35,506 bases of DNA. It comes from CAYFJO01 sp964343305 (GTDB lineage: Bacteria; Planctomycetota; Planctomycetia; Pirellulales; Pirellulaceae). The DNA lies in the NCBI GenBank assembly GCA_964343305.1, contig CAYFJO010000065.1, positions 1-35,506 on the forward strand, read 5' to 3'. Positions 1-7,900 of this stretch are shown piece by piece (positions within the stretch are counted from its first letter, which is position 1; each line of letters starts with the position of its first letter). The notes under the pieces were generated by a model. The model saw only the letters and a list, made by a program, of their open reading frames with translations, had not been told where the DNA came from and did not search any database. The position numbers were made by a program, and so were the translations under genes.

Positions 1-1240
1 CAAGGTACTTGTGGCCGAGCGGGAATAATTGGTTGTAATTCTCGGTGGCATAGTCGTAGTAGAACCAAATTGTGGGTGACCAGCAGTGACAGGTGAGTTG
101 TCGACCGAGACCGGCAGTCACAAAACCTTCCGTTCCGTGGTCAACGTTTGTCGCGCGGCTACCGAATTGCACGGCGCTTTCGACTTCGTACAACCAAGCG
201 GCACGATTACCGTTCAGGCGTCCGCCGATTGTGTGCAACGATTGGCCGATCCCGCTGTTGTCGCGGCCCAGGTAATAGAAATCGAACGTTGCGTTCTGCA
301 AGCCGCTATAGACGGCGTACATGCCGTAAAACGGTTGCTGGTAGTCGGCGTTGTCCATGCGTGTTGGCAACACGGGAACAAAGTGTGTGAAAAACCCATC
401 GACTGCCAGATTGCCGTTGTTGTACAACAGGCGGATGCCTTCAAACGTTCGACGTACGTTGGCCCAATCGAACGATGAGACCGTACGTTGTGCGCCGTAA
501 CTCAGCTCTTGCCGACCGATCCGCGCGGTCAGATTGCCCGTCAACTTCACATCCATGATGAAGTTCAAGAAATCCATGTTGTTCTGGTCAATGGGCCGAA
601 CGCCGTTGCCTTCAAACGCGGAATCGGCGAACAGCGTCTCGACATAGAATCGCAGGTTTGAATTGACCTGATAGTTGGCGAACAAACGGACACGGGAGAG
701 CAGGAAGTCGTCCGTTGTCGCGCGAAATCGCTGGCCCTTCATCCCGGTTTCGTGATGATACCGAGCACGATATTGGCCACCAAAATCAAGCACGCCACAG
801 GGACCGCACGGAATGCGTTTCAGTCGGTCGCCGAGCAGACAATCACAGTAGCACGGGTCGCACAAATAGCTGAAGTCGTTCGCATAGAATACGCCTTTAT
901 ACGCGCCGGCCGCTTTCGCCTTTGCCGCTTTCTTCTGTTTACACGTGCACGATTTGCAGCAGCCACAACCGCTCGTGCAAGATGATTTGCCACATTCGCA
1001 GCCACAGCCGCCGCATTCGCATGAATCGCAACCACTCGCCAGGCCGCTTAAGTCCAACCGCTCTGTGTTCGACACGGCTTGAACCGGCGATGGAGCGCCA
1101 TCAACGACCGAAGGAGTCGACGGCAACGCAGCATCAACGACCGTCGGTGGCGCCACTGGTGTGATGAGTTGGGCATCGAGCAGTGACGTGGAAAAGAAAA
1201 CGACAGAGCAAGCGATCGTCAGAGTCGGCAAAAGGCGCAT
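1..1240 (-). CDS. Alginate-export-type outer membrane porin, cysteine-rich N-terminus (3' end cut by the window edge)
   Basis: The reading frame is open from ATG at 1240 to the left edge (413 codons, no stop), so the C-terminus is missing. Residues 1-24 form a signal peptide ending in LLDAQ. Residues 71-100 hold 12 cysteines in 30 positions, with six more between 127 and 148. From about residue 152 the pattern becomes barrel-like (FGGQYRARYHHE, alternating aromatic strands, RIGRQELSYG), which matches the alginate export domain family of outer membrane porins common in planctomycetes. A GGGAG ribosome site lies 9 nt before the ATG. The 248 bp separating it from the LRR gene upstream could hold its own promoter. 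Substrate is unknown; the family name does not prove alginate transport. The cysteine cluster could bind metal or form disulfides in the envelope (inference). Confidence 0.78.
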   Translation of the reverse strand, partial: MRLLPTLTIACSVVFFSTSLLDAQLITPVAPPTVVDAALPSTPSVVDGAPSPVQAVSNTERLDLSGLASGCDSCECGGCGCECGKSSCTSGCGCCKSCTCKQKKAAKAKAAGAYKGVFYANDFSYLCDPCYCDCLLGDRLKRIPCGPCGVLDFGGQYRARYHHETGMKGQRFRATTDDFLLSRVRLFANYQVNSNLRFYVETLFADSAFEGNGVRPIDQNNMDFLNFIMDVKLTGNLTARIGRQELSYGAQRTVSSFDWANVRRTFEGIRLLYNNGNLAVDGFFTHFVPVLPTRMDNADYQQPFYGMYAVYSGLQNATFDFYYLGRDNSGIGQSLHTIGGRLNGNRAAWLYEVESAVQFGSRATNVDHGTEGFVTAGLGRQLTCHCWSPTIWFYYDYATENYNQLFPLGHKYL

Positions 1241-1488
1241 CGAGGTAAGCTCCCAATTCGTTAGGGGGAAACCAACCAATCGAGCCGAGGGAGAGGAAGC
1301 TAAAGGGGGTAAAGCTTCCGGCGCGAGTTGGGAAGAAGTGTTGTGGTTTGCAGGGGCAATTGCGGTGAGCAACCCACCCATACTTCTTCATTCGGCAACG
1401 TAGATGCCAAACTTAAAACCCGCCTCACAAATGGCGAATCGAACGGAAGATGTAATGATCGTGAAAACTCTGCCGGGCGTACACGTGG

Positions 1489-2784
1489 TCAGTGAACGAT
1501 GTAGCAGTGCGGCAATGCCTTGCGCAGTCTTTGAACCCCAGTTGACGTCAACTTCGTTCCTTTCAAGTACAGTTTGGTCAACCCCTGGAATTGTTTGAAA
1601 TGCTCAATGCTGGCGTCACTCACCTGGGTGTTCGAGAGCCAGAGGACCGAGAGTTTTTCAAGGCCAACGACATGCTGGAGACCCGCCCCGGTGATTTTCG
1701 TATCATCCAGTCCAAGTGTCTCCAATTGCGACAATCCAGCGATGTGCTTCATCCCGTCATCGGTGAAATCGACATGCTGAAGTGACAGATACTTCAGATT
1801 CTTCGAGTCTTTGAAGTGCGACAAGCCAGCTCCATCGATTTGCGTACCAGTCAGAATCAGCTTCTCAAGCGGCTCGATTTTTGCCAGGTGTACAAGCCCG
1901 CTGTCGGTGACTTTTGTGCGGTTGAGCCACAACGTTTTTAGATGTTGCAAATCCACCAGATGCGACATGGCCCTGTCGGAAAGTGGCGTTTCATCAAGCC
2001 CCAAGTGCTCCAGTTGAGTCAATTGACCGAGGAACCATGCCGCCTCATCATCGATCGTCAGCCCCTTCAGCGATAGATAGGTCAACCGCGGACAATCTTT
2101 CAAGTGCACCAAGCCCGGTCCACGAATTTGAGTCGCTCCCAAGTAGGCTCGCTGGAGCCTGTCCATGCCAGCAAGATGAACCAGCCCACGATCGGAGACC
2201 ATCGACTGTTCAAAACGAATCGACGTGATGGATTTCAAACGTTTCAAATGAACCAGGCCGCTGTTTCCGCCCTTCCACTTGTTGTCCAACCGAACGCTGG
2301 TCCCGGAACCATTCAGGGTTGTGACATTCGCCCCCAAGGTTCTCAGCCGCATCATGGCAAGCTGGTCACGTTCATCCTGGTGTTTCGCTAGCGCGCTCGC
2401 GGCCCGCGCGGCCAACTGAGGACGCGACGACTTGGCCAGCGATTCCAACGCCAACACCGCCCCATCCATCAGTTCATAGTCATCCGACATGCTGAACCGA
2501 TCCAAGATAAACAAAGCCCGCCACACCGCTTCGGTCGATCCATTCTCAGCCGCCTTGACGACGTGCGGAATAGCCCGCTCTCCAGCGTCGAGCAACTGTC
2601 GCATCGCCGCTTCACGATCGCGGAAATTTCGACTATTCAGGTCGCGAGCCCATTGCTGAACAGTTTCCGTGGATGAAGATGAACTCGATTCGTCTGTCGT
2701 GCTGTTTTGCCCCATCGCGTTGTGTGGCGAAAACATGGACGGTGAGAACATGCACCACATCAAGAAGATGAATAATGCTCGCAT
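1489..2784 (-). CDS. Exported leucine-rich-repeat protein
   Basis: A 431-residue protein starting at ATG 2784 with MRALFIFLMWCMF, a hydrophobic signal peptide, and GGAG just before the start. The frame stays open up to 2937, but that would overlap the end of mqnE and put 51 polar residues before the signal peptide, so the internal start is preferred. Residues about 45-150 look HEAT-like (RDREAAMRQLLDAGERAIP). From about 150 to the end there are roughly ten 24-residue LRRs of the L..L.L..T.ITD.GL.HL type, in the bacterial/GALA-like style typical of planctomycetes. It follows mqnE by 109 bp on the same strand and may be cotranscribed. It probably acts as a periplasmic binding or scaffold protein; the partner is unknown. 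Confidence 0.8.
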   Translation of the reverse strand: MRALFIFLMWCMFSPSMFSPHNAMGQNSTTDESSSSSSTETVQQWARDLNSRNFRDREAAMRQLLDAGERAIPHVVKAAENGSTEAVWRALFILDRFSMSDDYELMDGAVLALESLAKSSRPQLAARAASALAKHQDERDQLAMMRLRTLGANVTTLNGSGTSVRLDNKWKGGNSGLVHLKRLKSITSIRFEQSMVSDRGLVHLAGMDRLQRAYLGATQIRGPGLVHLKDCPRLTYLSLKGLTIDDEAAWFLGQLTQLEHLGLDETPLSDRAMSHLVDLQHLKTLWLNRTKVTDSGLVHLAKIEPLEKLILTGTQIDGAGLSHFKDSKNLKYLSLQHVDFTDDGMKHIAGLSQLETLGLDDTKITGAGLQHVVGLEKLSVLWLSNTQVSDASIEHFKQFQGLTKLYLKGTKLTSTGVQRLRKALPHCYIVH

Positions 2785-2893
2785 GAACTCCGGTATTTTT
2801 GAGTCGCTTACCACTATAGAATCGGTGAGATGGGTCTTGAATGAATCAGCTCTTATTCTACTGTTTCCATTCGCATCGTGCACTGTGCACAGT

Positions 2894-4027
2894 TCAGTTG
2901 ACACTTTGAAGCCGGTAGGCATTTGGCTTTGATGCATCGCGAATCACAGTGTGATACAAAGTGTCGCGCTCGATAGGATCACGGCCCGCTTCTGTGATGA
3001 GGCGGCGGATGTCTTCGACCGACATAACTTCTGGTGTGGTTGCGCCAGCGTCGTGATAGATCAGTTCGTGTCGAACCGTGCCGTCGATGTCGTCGGCGCC
3101 GTAGGACAGGGCAGCTTGGGCCGTGCCGATGCCTAGCATGATCCAGTAGGCTTTGATGTGCGGGATGTTGTCCAGCATCAGCCGGCTGATCGCCATCGTG
3201 CGCAGGTCCATGATCGATGAAGGCTTCTTGATCTGGCCGAGGCCCGTGTTCTCTGGATGAAAGGCGAGCGGAATGAATGTCTGGAAGCCGCCGGTTTCAT
3301 CTTGCTGCTCGCGCAAGCGAATCAGATGGTCGATGCGATGATAGGCGTTTTCGAGGTGGCCGTAGAGCATCGTGCAGTTGGTTTTCAGACCGAGTTCATG
3401 GGCCGTTCGGTGGACTTCGAACCATTTGGCGGCGTCCGCTTTGTGTTCGCAGATTTGAGGGCGGATTTCGGGATGAAAGATCTCCGCGCCGCCGCCTGGC
3501 ATACTGCCCAGGCCGGCGTCGATTAACTCTTGGATGATTTCTTTAGTCGATTTTTTCGTTAGGAATTCGAACCAGTTTATTTCCACAGCAGTCCAGGCTT
3601 TGAGGTGCAACTTGGGATACGCATCGTGCAAGATGCGAATCATGTTGACGTACCAGTCGTAATCGCGCTGGTGATGCAGACCGCCGACGATGTGCATCTC
3701 GGTGCAACCGTTGTCCAACGCCTCTTGACCGCGAGCGAGGATCTGCTCGTCGCTCATCGCGTAGCCTTTGGGGTCGCGCAAATCGGAGCGAAAGGCGCAG
3801 AAGATACATCGATAGACGCAGACGTTCGTCGGGTTCAGATGCGTGTTGATGTTGTAGTACGCAACGTTGCCGTTTTTACGTTCGCGAACCAGGTTGGCCA
3901 ATTCGCCGACTTCGTGCAACGGCGTGTCCGGTTCATACAGCAACAAGCCGTCGTCAAGCGAAAGACGTTCGCCCGCTTCAACTTTGTCGCGAATCGAGGC
4001 AAGTTTAGGATGGGTGGTCGTGATCAT
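2894..4027 (-). CDS. mqnE: Aminofutalosine synthase MqnE (radical SAM)
   Basis: A 377-residue cytoplasmic radical SAM enzyme. It has the cluster motif CVYRCIFCAF (C70, C74, C77), preceded by NTHLNPTNVC, then MHIVGGLHH and SMPGGGAEIF, all diagnostic of MqnE. The family joins 3-[(1-carboxyvinyl)oxy]benzoate to the adenosyl radical to give 6-amino-6-deoxyfutalosine in the futalosine route to menaquinone. Length is normal. There is no strong Shine-Dalgarno before ATG 4027. A 30-bp-arm palindrome separates it from the upstream HEAT gene. Nearby ubiA, ubiX and ubiE supply later steps, so the context agrees. MqnA, MqnB, MqnC, MqnD and the decarboxylase are not in this window. Confidence 0.95.
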   Translation of the reverse strand: MITTTHPKLASIRDKVEAGERLSLDDGLLLYEPDTPLHEVGELANLVRERKNGNVAYYNINTHLNPTNVCVYRCIFCAFRSDLRDPKGYAMSDEQILARGQEALDNGCTEMHIVGGLHHQRDYDWYVNMIRILHDAYPKLHLKAWTAVEINWFEFLTKKSTKEIIQELIDAGLGSMPGGGAEIFHPEIRPQICEHKADAAKWFEVHRTAHELGLKTNCTMLYGHLENAYHRIDHLIRLREQQDETGGFQTFIPLAFHPENTGLGQIKKPSSIMDLRTMAISRLMLDNIPHIKAYWIMLGIGTAQAALSYGADDIDGTVRHELIYHDAGATTPEVMSVEDIRRLITEAGRDPIERDTLYHTVIRDASKPNAYRLQSVN

Positions 4028-4056
4028 TGTTTTACAAAAAGAATGCGCGCAGAGTT

Positions 4057-4123
4057 TTTGAACAGAAGGGAACGGAGGAAACGAAGTTCTTTTCTTTGTT
4101 TCCTCCGTTCCCTTCTGTTCAAA
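4057..4123. repeat. Intergenic palindrome, 30-bp arms (mqnE / HEAT lipoprotein gap)
   Basis: Arms 4057-4086 and 4094-4123 are complementary except for one G/T pair, with a 7-nt loop. The core is GAACAGAAGGGAACGGAGG and its complement. It fills most of the 128-bp gap between two same-strand genes. It has no run of T after it on the minus strand, so a simple terminator is less likely than a dispersed repeat or an mRNA-processing hairpin. Confidence 0.9.
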
Positions 4124-4155
4124 CCGTCGAGTGTAGGGCGAGATTAACCGCGCGT

Positions 4156-5289
4156 CTACGGTGCGGCCCGGATCACCTCGACGACGCGTTTGGCCAATTC
4201 GCGGACTTCTTCGTCCTCGTCTTCGAATCGCTTGGAGATTTCCAGCACGGCGGGTTTGGCCGCGCTGCCGAGTTTTCCCAAACAGAACACCGCCAAGGCT
4301 CGCGTGCGCGGATTCTTGGCCGTCAGTTGAGCGATCAGTGGCTCGACGGCGGGCGGTCCGATTTCGGCCAATGCGTTGCGGGCGGCGGTGCGGACTTGTT
4401 CGTCGCTGTCGTCCAGGGCACTTGCCAAATCCTTTGCCGCAGGTGCCGCTTCAACACCGAGTAGCCGCAACCGATCTGCTGCGACTCGCCGCAGCGATGC
4501 ATCCGTTTCGGAAGTCAGCGTGTGCCGAAAGAGCGGCAGTGCATCGGCCGGATCGGCCAAACGGGCAACCGCGAGCAAGCACGCTTTGCGGACAGCGTCA
4601 TCCGCATCGCTACGCGCATATTTGCTGATCGCTGGCAGAATCTCGGCGGCGTGAGAATCCAGCTTGGCGAGCAGGCGTGCCACTGAAGCGCGGTTGGATG
4701 ACGATTCGTCTTTTCGTTCGAGCAGCGCCAACAATTGTTTCGCTGCGGCCCCGATTGCATCGTCCGGCATTCGCTTGAAAGCCGTCAGACTCAAGTGACG
4801 AATGTTCTTGTCGTCGTCCGCCAGCGTCGACTGAAACCCTTTCATCATTTCCGCGTGATTCGGATCAATGCGTTCCAACAGAAAAAAAACGGCCCCACGG
4901 CGCACATCAGATGATTCGTCGGACATTGCGGCAACGACGTCGTCGATCGCGTCGCGGGCCGCTGTGGCGAGTTGCTGCTTGGCGTTGGGATCGATTTGCC
5001 AGGAGATGCCGTCATGGTGAGCAAGCTTCGATAACAGTTCACGTAGAGCTTTTTGCTGTGCTGTGAGTGCGGGCGGAGCCGGGATGGGCGTGGTGTCTGA
5101 AGGCTCGTGTTTCGGAGTCGAAGAATCACTGGACGAAGAGTCGTTCGCAGGCACCGCAGGCGTGTCATCACGATCATTCGTGTCTGGAAGGACCGGGTTA
5201 ATCGTTTGATTCGGCGGTGGGTCGCCACCGCTGCATCCAATGAGGAAGATCACTGCAAGACTGCACCAGGCTGCATGTCGTTGGTTCAT
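4156..5289 (-). CDS. HEAT-repeat lipoprotein
   Basis: A 377-residue protein with a lipoprotein signal: hydrophobic LAVIFLIGC with the lipobox cysteine at C19, followed by Ser-Gly-Gly. Residues about 20-75 are a Pro/Ser/Thr/Asp-rich linker. From about 80 to the end it consists of HEAT repeats (DESSDVRRGAVFFLLERIDP; DADDAVRKACLLAVARLADP; DSDEQVRTAARNALAEIGPP). It is likely a membrane-anchored periplasmic scaffold. It lies inside the menaquinone gene run, 55 bp after the ubiA stop, but no enzymatic motif links it to that pathway, so cotranscription may be incidental. Confidence 0.82.
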   Translation of the reverse strand: MNQRHAAWCSLAVIFLIGCSGGDPPPNQTINPVLPDTNDRDDTPAVPANDSSSSDSSTPKHEPSDTTPIPAPPALTAQQKALRELLSKLAHHDGISWQIDPNAKQQLATAARDAIDDVVAAMSDESSDVRRGAVFFLLERIDPNHAEMMKGFQSTLADDDKNIRHLSLTAFKRMPDDAIGAAAKQLLALLERKDESSSNRASVARLLAKLDSHAAEILPAISKYARSDADDAVRKACLLAVARLADPADALPLFRHTLTSETDASLRRVAADRLRLLGVEAAPAAKDLASALDDSDEQVRTAARNALAEIGPPAVEPLIAQLTAKNPRTRALAVFCLGKLGSAAKPAVLEISKRFEDEDEEVRELAKRVVEVIRAAP

Positions 5290-5344
5290 CTAAATCATCC
5301 GTGGTTCGTGTGATGACGTGGTGGCTTCCACTACTTTACGACCT

Positions 5345-6268
5345 TTATACAAGAAGGTCGATTGTTCCGACAACAAACAATCCGATGCTGACAATCGCGT
5401 TGACGTTGAAAAATGCGACGTTCACGCGCGTCAAGTCATCGGGCCGCACAAGCCAGTGTTCGTAGGCTAGCAACAACGCGACCGCGCCAATGCCACACCA
5501 GTAGATTATTCCCAAGCCGAGTTCGATGCCGCTGAATTGCTGGGTAAAAGGCAACGCGACCAGCGTCACGATCATCCCCAGATGGCAAATGGCCGCCAGA
5601 CGCAGGGCGCCCAGGACACCCAGCATCGTTGGAATACTTCGCAATTTGGTTTCGTTGTCGAATTCGACATCCTGGCAAGCATAGATGATGTCGAACCCCG
5701 CGACCCAGAGCAACACGCCGAGTCCCAGCGCCACCGAGGGCAACAAGTCCAACGGCGACGTCAGGACAGCGTCGCCGCGAATTGCGATCCAGGCTGAAAT
5801 CGGCGCGAGCATCAATGCCGCGCCGAGCCAAAAATGTGCGAGCGACGTAAATCGTTTCGTGTAACTGTATCCGCACAGGAACGCGAGGACGGGCAGCGAC
5901 AAGTAGATCGGCAATCGATTTGGCAAGAAGAGCAGCGTGCCGCCGATGAAGATCAACGACGAGATGATTGTGAACAACACGACACTTTGTACTGACAGAA
6001 TGCCGGCTGGCAAATGACGTTTTTCGGTGCGCGGGTTGCCGGCGTCAATATGGCGATCGGCGATTCGATTGAACGCCATCGCGGCGCTGCGGGCTCCGAC
6101 CATGCAGATGACGATGCCGAGCAAGTGCAGCCATTGAAATCCGACACGATTGCCGTCCGCGTCTTGTGCGGACCAGGCCATCACGGCCGCGAACATGGCG
6201 AACGGCAACGCAAAGATCGTGTGGCTGAACCGGATCATTTCGAGGATGTGGCGGTGTTTTTCAAACAT
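5345..6268 (-). CDS. ubiA: UbiA-family prenyltransferase (MqnP-like)
   Basis: Membrane enzyme of 307 residues that attaches a polyprenyl chain to an aromatic acid, here presumably the 1,4-dihydroxy-6-naphthoate product of the futalosine pathway. The first Asp motif is NRIADRHIDAGNPRTEKRHL (N is where many family members have ND), and the second is DIIYACQDVEFDNE. There are about eight hydrophobic segments. The start at ATG 6268 (MFEKHRHILEMIRFSH) is chosen over the upstream ATG at 6337, because the extra 23 residues would be translated from a palindromic repeat. It lies between ubiX and the HEAT lipoprotein. A small inverted repeat (5339-5345 / 5354-5360) overlaps its stop. Confidence 0.92.
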   Translation of the reverse strand: MFEKHRHILEMIRFSHTIFALPFAMFAAVMAWSAQDADGNRVGFQWLHLLGIVICMVGARSAAMAFNRIADRHIDAGNPRTEKRHLPAGILSVQSVVLFTIISSLIFIGGTLLFLPNRLPIYLSLPVLAFLCGYSYTKRFTSLAHFWLGAALMLAPISAWIAIRGDAVLTSPLDLLPSVALGLGVLLWVAGFDIIYACQDVEFDNETKLRSIPTMLGVLGALRLAAICHLGMIVTLVALPFTQQFSGIELGLGIIYWCGIGAVALLLAYEHWLVRPDDLTRVNVAFFNVNAIVSIGLFVVGTIDLLV

Positions 6269-6283
6269 GGTCTTGTTTTGTTT

Positions 6284-6347
6284 GTAGGACGGATTGCCAA
6301 TCCGTCCTCGTACCCGACAGAACAGACGGATTGGCAATCCGTCCTAC
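6284..6347. repeat. Perfect 23-bp palindrome at the ubiX/ubiA junction
   Basis: Arms 6284-6306 and 6325-6347 are perfectly complementary over 23 bp with an 18-nt loop. Each arm is itself a small palindrome (GGACGGATTGCCAATCCGTC). The right arm supplies the TAG stop codon of ubiX at 6344-6346, so the repeat has become part of the gene end. Confidence 0.93.
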
Positions 6348-6964
6348 GGGTCATCTCCCCAGCGTTTTGTGAGTGAGTGTTCTATATCAAGTTGGTCCAA
6401 AATCCTTGCGATGACAAAGTCGACTAGATCGCTGACATCACGTACGCTGTGATACCAACCGGGCGATGCGGGCAACACCACGGCTCCAGCTTCGGCGGCT
6501 CGTTTCATGTTTTCCAGATGGACAATCGAGAGCGGTGTTTCGCGCGGGACGACGATCAGCTTGCGTTGCTCTTTCAAGTGTACATCGGCCGCTCGATGGA
6601 TCAAATTCGTGCTCGAGCCATGAACGACGGCGCTCAACGTTCCACAGGAGCAAGGGCAGATGATCATGCCCGCGGTCCTCGATGAACCGCTGGCGATGGC
6701 CGACAGCATGTTTTGGTAGTGATGATAGTGAACCATGCCAGGTGTCGCACCGGTGGATGACGCTTGGACTTCGCCGAGAAGCGACTCGATTTGAAAACTG
6801 CCAAGATCAATGTCGATGTCCAACTCTTGCTTGATGACTTTGCGCCCGGACGTGCTGATCGTGAGGTGGACGTCTTGTCCGGTGCTGACGAGCACTTCGA
6901 GCAGCCGCCGCGCGTAGATCGCTCCGCTGGCTCCCGTGACGGCGACGACGATTGGGAATTTCAT
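6344..6964 (-). CDS. ubiX: UbiX-type flavin prenyltransferase
   Basis: A 206-residue flavoprotein. The N-terminus VAVTGASGAIYARRLLE and the later IICPCSCGTLSAVVHG, DVHLKEQRKLIVVPRETPLS and VVLPASPGWY are the standard UbiX signature blocks. It makes prenylated FMN, the cofactor of UbiD-type decarboxylases, and in futalosine-pathway bacteria it serves the final decarboxylation. No UbiD/MqnL partner is seen in the window. The stop codon is contributed by the adjacent palindrome, so the last residues (WGDDP) may have changed when the repeat arrived. Confidence 0.93.
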   Translation of the reverse strand: MKFPIVVAVTGASGAIYARRLLEVLVSTGQDVHLTISTSGRKVIKQELDIDIDLGSFQIESLLGEVQASSTGATPGMVHYHHYQNMLSAIASGSSRTAGMIICPCSCGTLSAVVHGSSTNLIHRAADVHLKEQRKLIVVPRETPLSIVHLENMKRAAEAGAVVLPASPGWYHSVRDVSDLVDFVIARILDQLDIEHSLTKRWGDDP

Positions 6965-6985
6965 TTCGACATAACTCAGCGGTTT

Positions 6986-7019
6986 AGACTTCCGAAGTTT
7001 AAGAAAACTTCGGAAGTCT
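6986..7019. repeat. Palindrome of the GACTTCCGAAGTT family, copy 1
   Basis: Arms 6986-7000 and 7005-7019 are a perfect 15-bp inverted repeat with a 4-nt loop, 5 bp after the ubiE stop. The same core (ACTTCCGAAGTT / AACTTCGGAAGT) recurs at 18302-18332, again after a minus-strand gene. It could act as a terminator, but neither copy has a strong T-run. Confidence 0.92.
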
Positions 7020-7024
7020 TGGTC

Positions 7025-7735
7025 TCACTTGACGCCGATGTACAAGGTTGCGATACCGAACGTTAGTGGATAAAAGTTGACTTCCGACATGCCAGCTTCG
7101 CGCATTCGCTCGGCTAGTTTTTCGTACGACGGAAACTCGCCGACGCTTTCCGGCAAGTAGTCGTAAGCACTCGCGTCGTTTCGAGCTAGCCACTGGCCGA
7201 TCTTCGGCAAAACGTTGCGAAAATAAAATCCGTACATCGCTTTCATCGGTTGCCAGCGCGGCATGGAAAACTCAAGCACGGCGACTTTTCCGCCTGGTCG
7301 ACAGACCCGTGTCATTTCGCGCAGGCCCTGGTCGGTGTCCGAGATGTTTCGCAGGCCGAAGGCGACCGAGACAACTTGAAAGTGATCGTCGTCGAACGGC
7401 AAGTCTTGTGCGTCGGCCTCGACAAATTTGAGCTGTCCGTTGATGCCGGCTCGTTGTTTCTTTTCTTCGCCCACGTTCAGCATTTCGCGGCAGAAATCAC
7501 TGCCCACGATTTGGGCCTTGCCACGGGTTTTCTTGTAAAACGAAAATGCCAGGTCGCCGGTGCCAGTGCAGACGTCGAGGATCGGTTCGTCGTCGGTGGG
7601 CCGGAGCTTGCGGACGGTCAGCCATCGCCAATAACGGTCGACGTTCATCGACAGCAGGTGGTTCATGCGGTCGTACTTCGGAGCGATTTCTCCAAACATC
7701 TGCCGCACGCGGTCGTTGGATTTGTCGATGGTCAT
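7025..7735 (-). CDS. ubiE: Demethylmenaquinone methyltransferase (UbiE/MenG)
   Basis: SAM-dependent C-methyltransferase for the last step of menaquinone synthesis. It shows VRQMFGEIAPKYDRMNHLLS at the N-terminus, SAM motif I ILDVCTGTGDLAF, then VEADAQDLPF, VAFGLRNISD and REMTRVCRPGGKVAVLEFS, all classical UbiE blocks. The start at ATG 7735 (236 residues, MTIDKSNDRV) fits the family length. A GTG six codons earlier (7753) is possible but lies against a palindromic repeat. It is the first menaquinone gene in transcription order and is separated from ubiX by a palindrome. Confidence 0.95.
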   Translation of the reverse strand: MTIDKSNDRVRQMFGEIAPKYDRMNHLLSMNVDRYWRWLTVRKLRPTDDEPILDVCTGTGDLAFSFYKKTRGKAQIVGSDFCREMLNVGEEKKQRAGINGQLKFVEADAQDLPFDDDHFQVVSVAFGLRNISDTDQGLREMTRVCRPGGKVAVLEFSMPRWQPMKAMYGFYFRNVLPKIGQWLARNDASAYDYLPESVGEFPSYEKLAERMREAGMSEVNFYPLTFGIATLYIGVK

Positions 7736-7756
7736 GGGCTTGAAGGTTTGCACTTC

Positions 7757-7834
7757 GTAGGCCGGAACAAGCTACGCGCAGTTCCATCATTACCGATTCG
7801 CTGCCGGAACTGCGCGTAGCTTGTTCCGGCCTAC
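7757..7834. repeat. Perfect 29-bp palindrome upstream of ubiE
   Basis: Arms 7757-7785 and 7806-7834 match over all 29 positions (GTAGGCCGGAACAAGCTACG and its complement are the outer part), with a 20-nt loop. It fills much of the gap between the MORN/HEAT gene and ubiE, in the 5' leader of ubiE if the genes are cotranscribed. Confidence 0.94.
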
Positions 7835-7900
7835 TTTTACTCCAGAGTACACCGCAGAATCCAGCATAGTGTAACAGGGCGAGATTGTTGAGGCGGCTTG

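Noticed and set aside
1134..1391. An 85-residue minus-strand frame at the porin start
   Set aside because: Overlaps the porin signal peptide in another frame; the porin frame is clearly coding.
2785..2937. Longer LRR protein start overlapping mqnE
   Set aside because: It would place 51 polar residues before a clear signal peptide; ATG 2784 has GGAG in front.
3605..4147. A 180-residue plus-strand frame opposite mqnE
   Set aside because: Antisense to a strongly conserved enzyme and running into the palindrome; no motif.
6269..6337. Upstream ATG start for ubiA adding 23 residues
   Set aside because: The extension is translated from the palindrome and the family normally starts near MFEKHRHIL; no ribosome site supports it.
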